Assembly (NCBI GenBank): GCA_028386065.3
Contig: JAKUCV010002741.1
Span: 1 to 64,000, forward strand
Direction: 5' to 3'
Length of the DNA stretch: 64,000 nt
Source: Turnera subulata
Taxonomy: Eukaryota; Streptophyta; Magnoliopsida; Malpighiales; Passifloraceae
In this document: piece by piece, positions 60,230 through 64,000 of the stretch
Layout: each line of letters opens with the position of its first letter
Numbering within the stretch: position 1 is the first letter of the stretch
The notes under the pieces: generated by a model
Database searches by the model: none
Told to the model about the DNA's origin: nothing
What the model saw: the letters and a program-made list of their open reading frames with translations, nothing else
Program-made: the position numbers and the translations under genes

Positions 60230-61322
60230 TTCTATCATCTCCTTTGTTAAATGATCGTGTATCACACAAACCAAATAAGCCAAACAGAAAACAAGACAAA
60301 CCCAGATCTTTTTTCGATTATTCTCTCTCTCGATGTTTTGTTAAATTTATCTCCCTCTCTTCTCTCTTCAAAATGGAAGCAAACGAAGTGGGTGGCTTAA
60401 GAATGAATCACAGAGAGGTAAGCGAGAGAGTGAGTGTTGTGGTTGAGGGAGAAAAAAAAAAAAAGAAACTCTAGGGAGCAGCAGCAGTACAGAGAGAGAA
60501 CAAAAAGCAAAAGAGATTTGATGAAATGAGAAAAAAAGGAGAGAAGAAAATAAAGAGGGAAAAAGGAAGAAAAAGTAGGAAAGTAATTCGTTTCCTCGTG
60601 TTCAGAGAATCAGGTTCTTCGTGAAATAAAGTGAAAACCAACAACACCTTGAGAGACTTTGAGATAAAAACGGGGACGCAAAAAAAAGTAAGAAAAGCGA
60701 AGAAAACACACACACAACACTACACACACTCTGTGTGTGTTTTTTTTTTCCTTCTTCGAACAAAAAATTATCAACAAAATACAGAAAGAAGAAGAAGAAA
60801 ACACAGAGAGAGAGAGGAGAAAAGGAAAAGGTGTCGCTGTTAAGCCCCGTGAAACTCCTTGAAAAACAATGAAAAGAGACTGAATATAGATCTCTCCCCC
60901 TTCACTTTCTCTCTCTCTCTTTTCTCTCCTTTTCTCACACTCATTTCACTCACTCTCACTCATTTAAAATGCATAATAACAATTCTAGAGAAATAAATTT
61001 AAAACCCCCCACCCCCATAACCCAATCCCTTTAATGCTCACCAATTCCATTATTACTCCTCCTCCTCTATCACTCTCTTATTATTACTCCTCTCCATCCA
61101 CTCTTCCCCCTCCTCCCACCCAAATCTTCTCCTTAAAATCCCCTCATTTGTTTAAAGTTTACAAAAAAAACAAAACCGTAACAGAATACAAAAACCAGCT
61201 CCAAATTCTCGACACCAGGGAGAGAAGAGAATTGTACTGTAACGCAATCCTTTAACTAACTAATGGTTTCAACAAGTAACGACCATCACAAGCACATTCC
61301 TCAACAACAACAAACAACCTCA
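60230..61322. other. Upstream region and leader of the 13-exon gene, GA/CT-rich
   Basis: On the plus strand it is dominated by GAGAGAGA, AGAAGAAG and TGTGTG/ACACAC tracts (for example 60700-60740 and 60790-60830), and by CTCTCT tracts near 60905. This is typical of plant pyrimidine-rich 5' leaders on the minus strand. No coding frame supported. Confidence 0.45.
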
Positions 61323-61348
61323 CTCTCTCTCTCTCTCTCTCTCTCTCT
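61323..61348. repeat. (CT)13 microsatellite
   Basis: Thirteen uninterrupted CT units. Confidence 0.95.
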
Positions 61349-64000
61349 AAAAGACGCGAGAAATCCGAAGCTTTCTCTCTCCTTACTTAAACTCGCTTTT
61401 ATAAATGCAACGACGACGAAACGGCCTTTATCTATTTCTCTCTCTACTACACTGCGCGAGTCCAATCCTCACGTCATTCCAAGATCAACGGTGTCTGTAC
61501 CCCCCAAACAGACAATCCACAGCCGTCGGATCCGTGGACGAGGTGGGGGCCACTCACACTTGTCTTCCACGTCACACACCCTGCAACGCCACGCTGTTAC
61601 CCTTCCCTCCACGTTTGAATACAGTTAAACCGCTAGACCTTTCTAATTAATTTCGAAGGGTCCATCATGCCCCCGACACGTGGCGTAACTAACCGTCCGT
61701 ACAAAGAACTAAACAGTCTCCATTTCTGTTTGTTTGTTGCCTGCCTTCCTTTCCCTCTTCTTCTTCTTCTTCTTCTATTCTACTACTATCGCCTGCTCCT
61801 TTATTAGCTGTAGTACCTCCTCTTCCTCTGCAACAAGCAATATTCTGTACCTTTTCTAAGATCTTTCTCTCTCTGGAAAAACCAGAAGGCGTCTGACCTC
61901 ACTCGCTGGTTCACTGTTTGTGTTTCCACGCGCTAGGGGGGTTGGGGATCGAGATGTGACGATCGCGAAGGTGTAAATCACGCGCCAGGGGAGTCAGTAA
62001 AATGGAAAGTGTCCTGTGAATCTTCTCTGATCGACACTGAAATCTGCTATCCAACAAATTCTAGAATAAAAAGGCTTTTCCTGTCACGAGAGAGAGAGGG
62101 AGAAAGGCTAGCTGTGGTGTCCTTTGAACAGAGAGGAGGAGAGTAATCGGCGATTATCAAAATTTGGAAAAATCGGCGATTATTTGACGGAGGAGGAAGA
62201 TGATGATGATTTTGATTCTCCCTCTCCTCTGTGTCTCGGCGTGGCACGCAAGGCGGGAGGGATCATGTACGATGCGTGACTCCTGTGTTGTTTTCAGTTA
62301 AGTTGGGGGGTTTAATGACGGAAACACCCTCACATTTTCCACGTTAATTACGATATGCCATTATAAATTGAAAATCCTGTGAAACGACGAAGTAGTAGAT
62401 AAAGAGTACTAAAGACCAAGCAAGGAAAAGAATGGGGGGCGTGACCAGTGACCACTGACTAGACAATTCCATGGCTTCTGATCAGTACTAAATTTCCAAT
62501 GTCCACAACGAATAACGGCATTTTCGATCACTAACCTAAGGTTTGATTGGGAAACAGTGTACAGATTGGACATTATTAATTTACTAATGTGAAGTGCGGT
62601 GTAGAATATCTATTTAGCTATTAGTAGTAATAATTATTGGCTGCTCCTTTTGAACTTTGTGGGGGTGTGAAGGAGTAAACGGTAAGCGAGAGTCTGCTTG
62701 TGTTTGTGTACTTTGCTAATTGGTATAATTATTATCGCCTACATTATGCGTGTCTACAACCTACTGTAAAAGGTAACTTGTACCACATAGTAAGGATATA
62801 GTACTCCTTTCATCTATTTTTATTTTTTTTTTGGGCCAATATATAGTCTCCCTTTCATGTCCGTATGTAAAAAGGTTGTCCACATACAATAAGCATTACA
62901 AAATAATAGACTTTAATGTGATTTGCTTTTCTGGTGAAAAAAAAAGGGGTAAGATTAAGAAGAGTTCCGTCATCATCATGGGTATAAAAAAGCGTTCTAT
63001 ATACTAAAATTTGTCCAGTTTTCCATTCTCAAGAAGAAAAAATGTCCAGTTTTTGTATACCTACGTGCGCATGTGCCACTATTGTATGAGAGTTGGTAGG
63101 CAGAGATGTCAGTTTTGCGTTACAGTGTCGATGTCACGCTATAGCACAGTAGTGCATTTGTGGAGACTAGTTTCAGATTTAATTATTAAGATGTTAAATA
63201 AGATGTTGAGTTGTAACGTGGTTATTGCACCTAACTAGCACATAATACTCGCATGCATATTTACACCTATGAAAGGTGCTATTGCCATTAAATATATTTT
63301 GTTAGTCTTATTTAGAAAATATAAGATTTATTTGATATTTATAAAAAACACCGTTTTATGATTATTTGATATTTTATATGGGAATATGGTAATCTTTATG
63401 AAACATTAACGTGCTTGCTAGATTTCAAGCCAATTCTAGCTAAAAAAAAAAGTAGATTTTTTGTATTTGGGCTTGCTCCTTCAAATTGACAGGTTCAAAA
63501 CAAGAACAAAAGAGTATAAATTAATAGGTTGAATTAAAACTTGATATGGTGATCATCCATGAAAATAAGTAGCTCATCAAAATCTAAAAAACATGGCTAC
63601 AATTGAGTGAAATCACCAAATACGTATGTGAGAAGCTTGTTGCTCCACCCTGACTTGAGAAAATACAACCTTGATTAATTAATCTGTTGGTTTGAAATAT
63701 TTGGCACTTAAAAAGAGCTGCAATAGTAACCTATTTGGCATGTGCACCAGGCACGAAAAGAAGCCATCATCCAAGCACAATTCGTCAGCTTATTATCAAG
63801 ACACGACATTTTTTCTTTGCTTCGATAATTGCTTCCATTTGAAGGATTTTCATTTCTTTTCACTTTTTCACAGTCATGCATGTTTGTAAAGAGAAAATAT
63901 CCAAAATCCCAGAACAAAAGAAGCCCTCTCTCCTGGGTTGTTCAGGGCAACTCTAGTCAAGAACAATCACGTGGAAGATCATGAACCCCTGGCCTCTTAT
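61349..64000. other. Intergenic, no gene recognised
   Basis: Pyrimidine-rich to about 62250, then AT-rich. Short frames here lack any family features. The pyrimidine-rich stretch 61740-61900 could be a leader of a plus-strand transcript or part of a shared promoter, but I see no coding exon after it in the window. Confidence 0.4.
61758..61775. repeat. (TTC)6 microsatellite
   Basis: Six TTC units within a pyrimidine-rich stretch. Confidence 0.9.

Noticed and set aside
60373..60474. Plus-strand frame starting MEANEVGGLRMNHREVSERV
   Set aside because: It lies in the GA-rich upstream region of the minus-strand gene, ends in a Lys run from a poly(A) tract and has no continuation.

Overview
This is nuclear DNA from a flowering plant, most likely a eudicot. 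The evidence is AT-rich intergenic sequence, spliced genes with GT-AG introns, plant-only gene families (plastid-type hexokinase, WEB/DUF827, F-box/DUF295, PCC13-62) and a plant-type load of Copia, LINE and non-autonomous DNA elements. I cannot name the species.

Positions 1-31 kb are repeat-rich and hold two dead genes. An LTR fragment (1-1950) leads into an F-box/DUF295 gene on the minus strand (9336 to 2651). That gene has two frameshifts and is cut by a Copia element (2921-7338) with a 5-bp target duplication. Next is a 1.05-kb foldback element (10740-11793). Then comes a PCC13-62 (desiccation-related, ferritin-like) gene whose first intron carries a 5'-truncated LINE. That LINE is split by a second Copia element (13383-19240), and that Copia element is split by a head-to-head inverted SINE-like dimer, giving four nested levels. 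More LINE pieces and two hAT-type elements with 8-bp target duplications follow (23101-24151 and 28486-29604).

Positions 32-61 kb are the gene-bearing part. In order: a C2H2 zinc-finger/PARP-like gene (32992-35272), a 5'-truncated LINE with a 13-bp target duplication (38094-40819), a small gene with a HYSEAIADCIEF motif (about 43698-44120), a WEB-family coiled-coil gene (46501-44977, minus), a nine-exon plastidial hexokinase (49028-52099), a six-exon AP-2 sigma adaptin gene (53216-54815) and a 13-exon gene of unknown function encoding a 745-residue Q-rich protein (60229-55805, minus). I rebuilt exon phases by hand; the three multi-exon genes on the right give uninterrupted frames. From 61 to 64 kb I see only microsatellites and AT-rich sequence.

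The least expected observation is a set of about twelve tiny insertions (8-25 nt, each with an oligo-A or oligo-T run), each flanked by a 9-18 bp direct duplication of host sequence. They look like LINE retroposition products reduced to little more than the poly(A) tail. They recur from 22 to 55 kb, including one inside an intron of the C2H2 gene.
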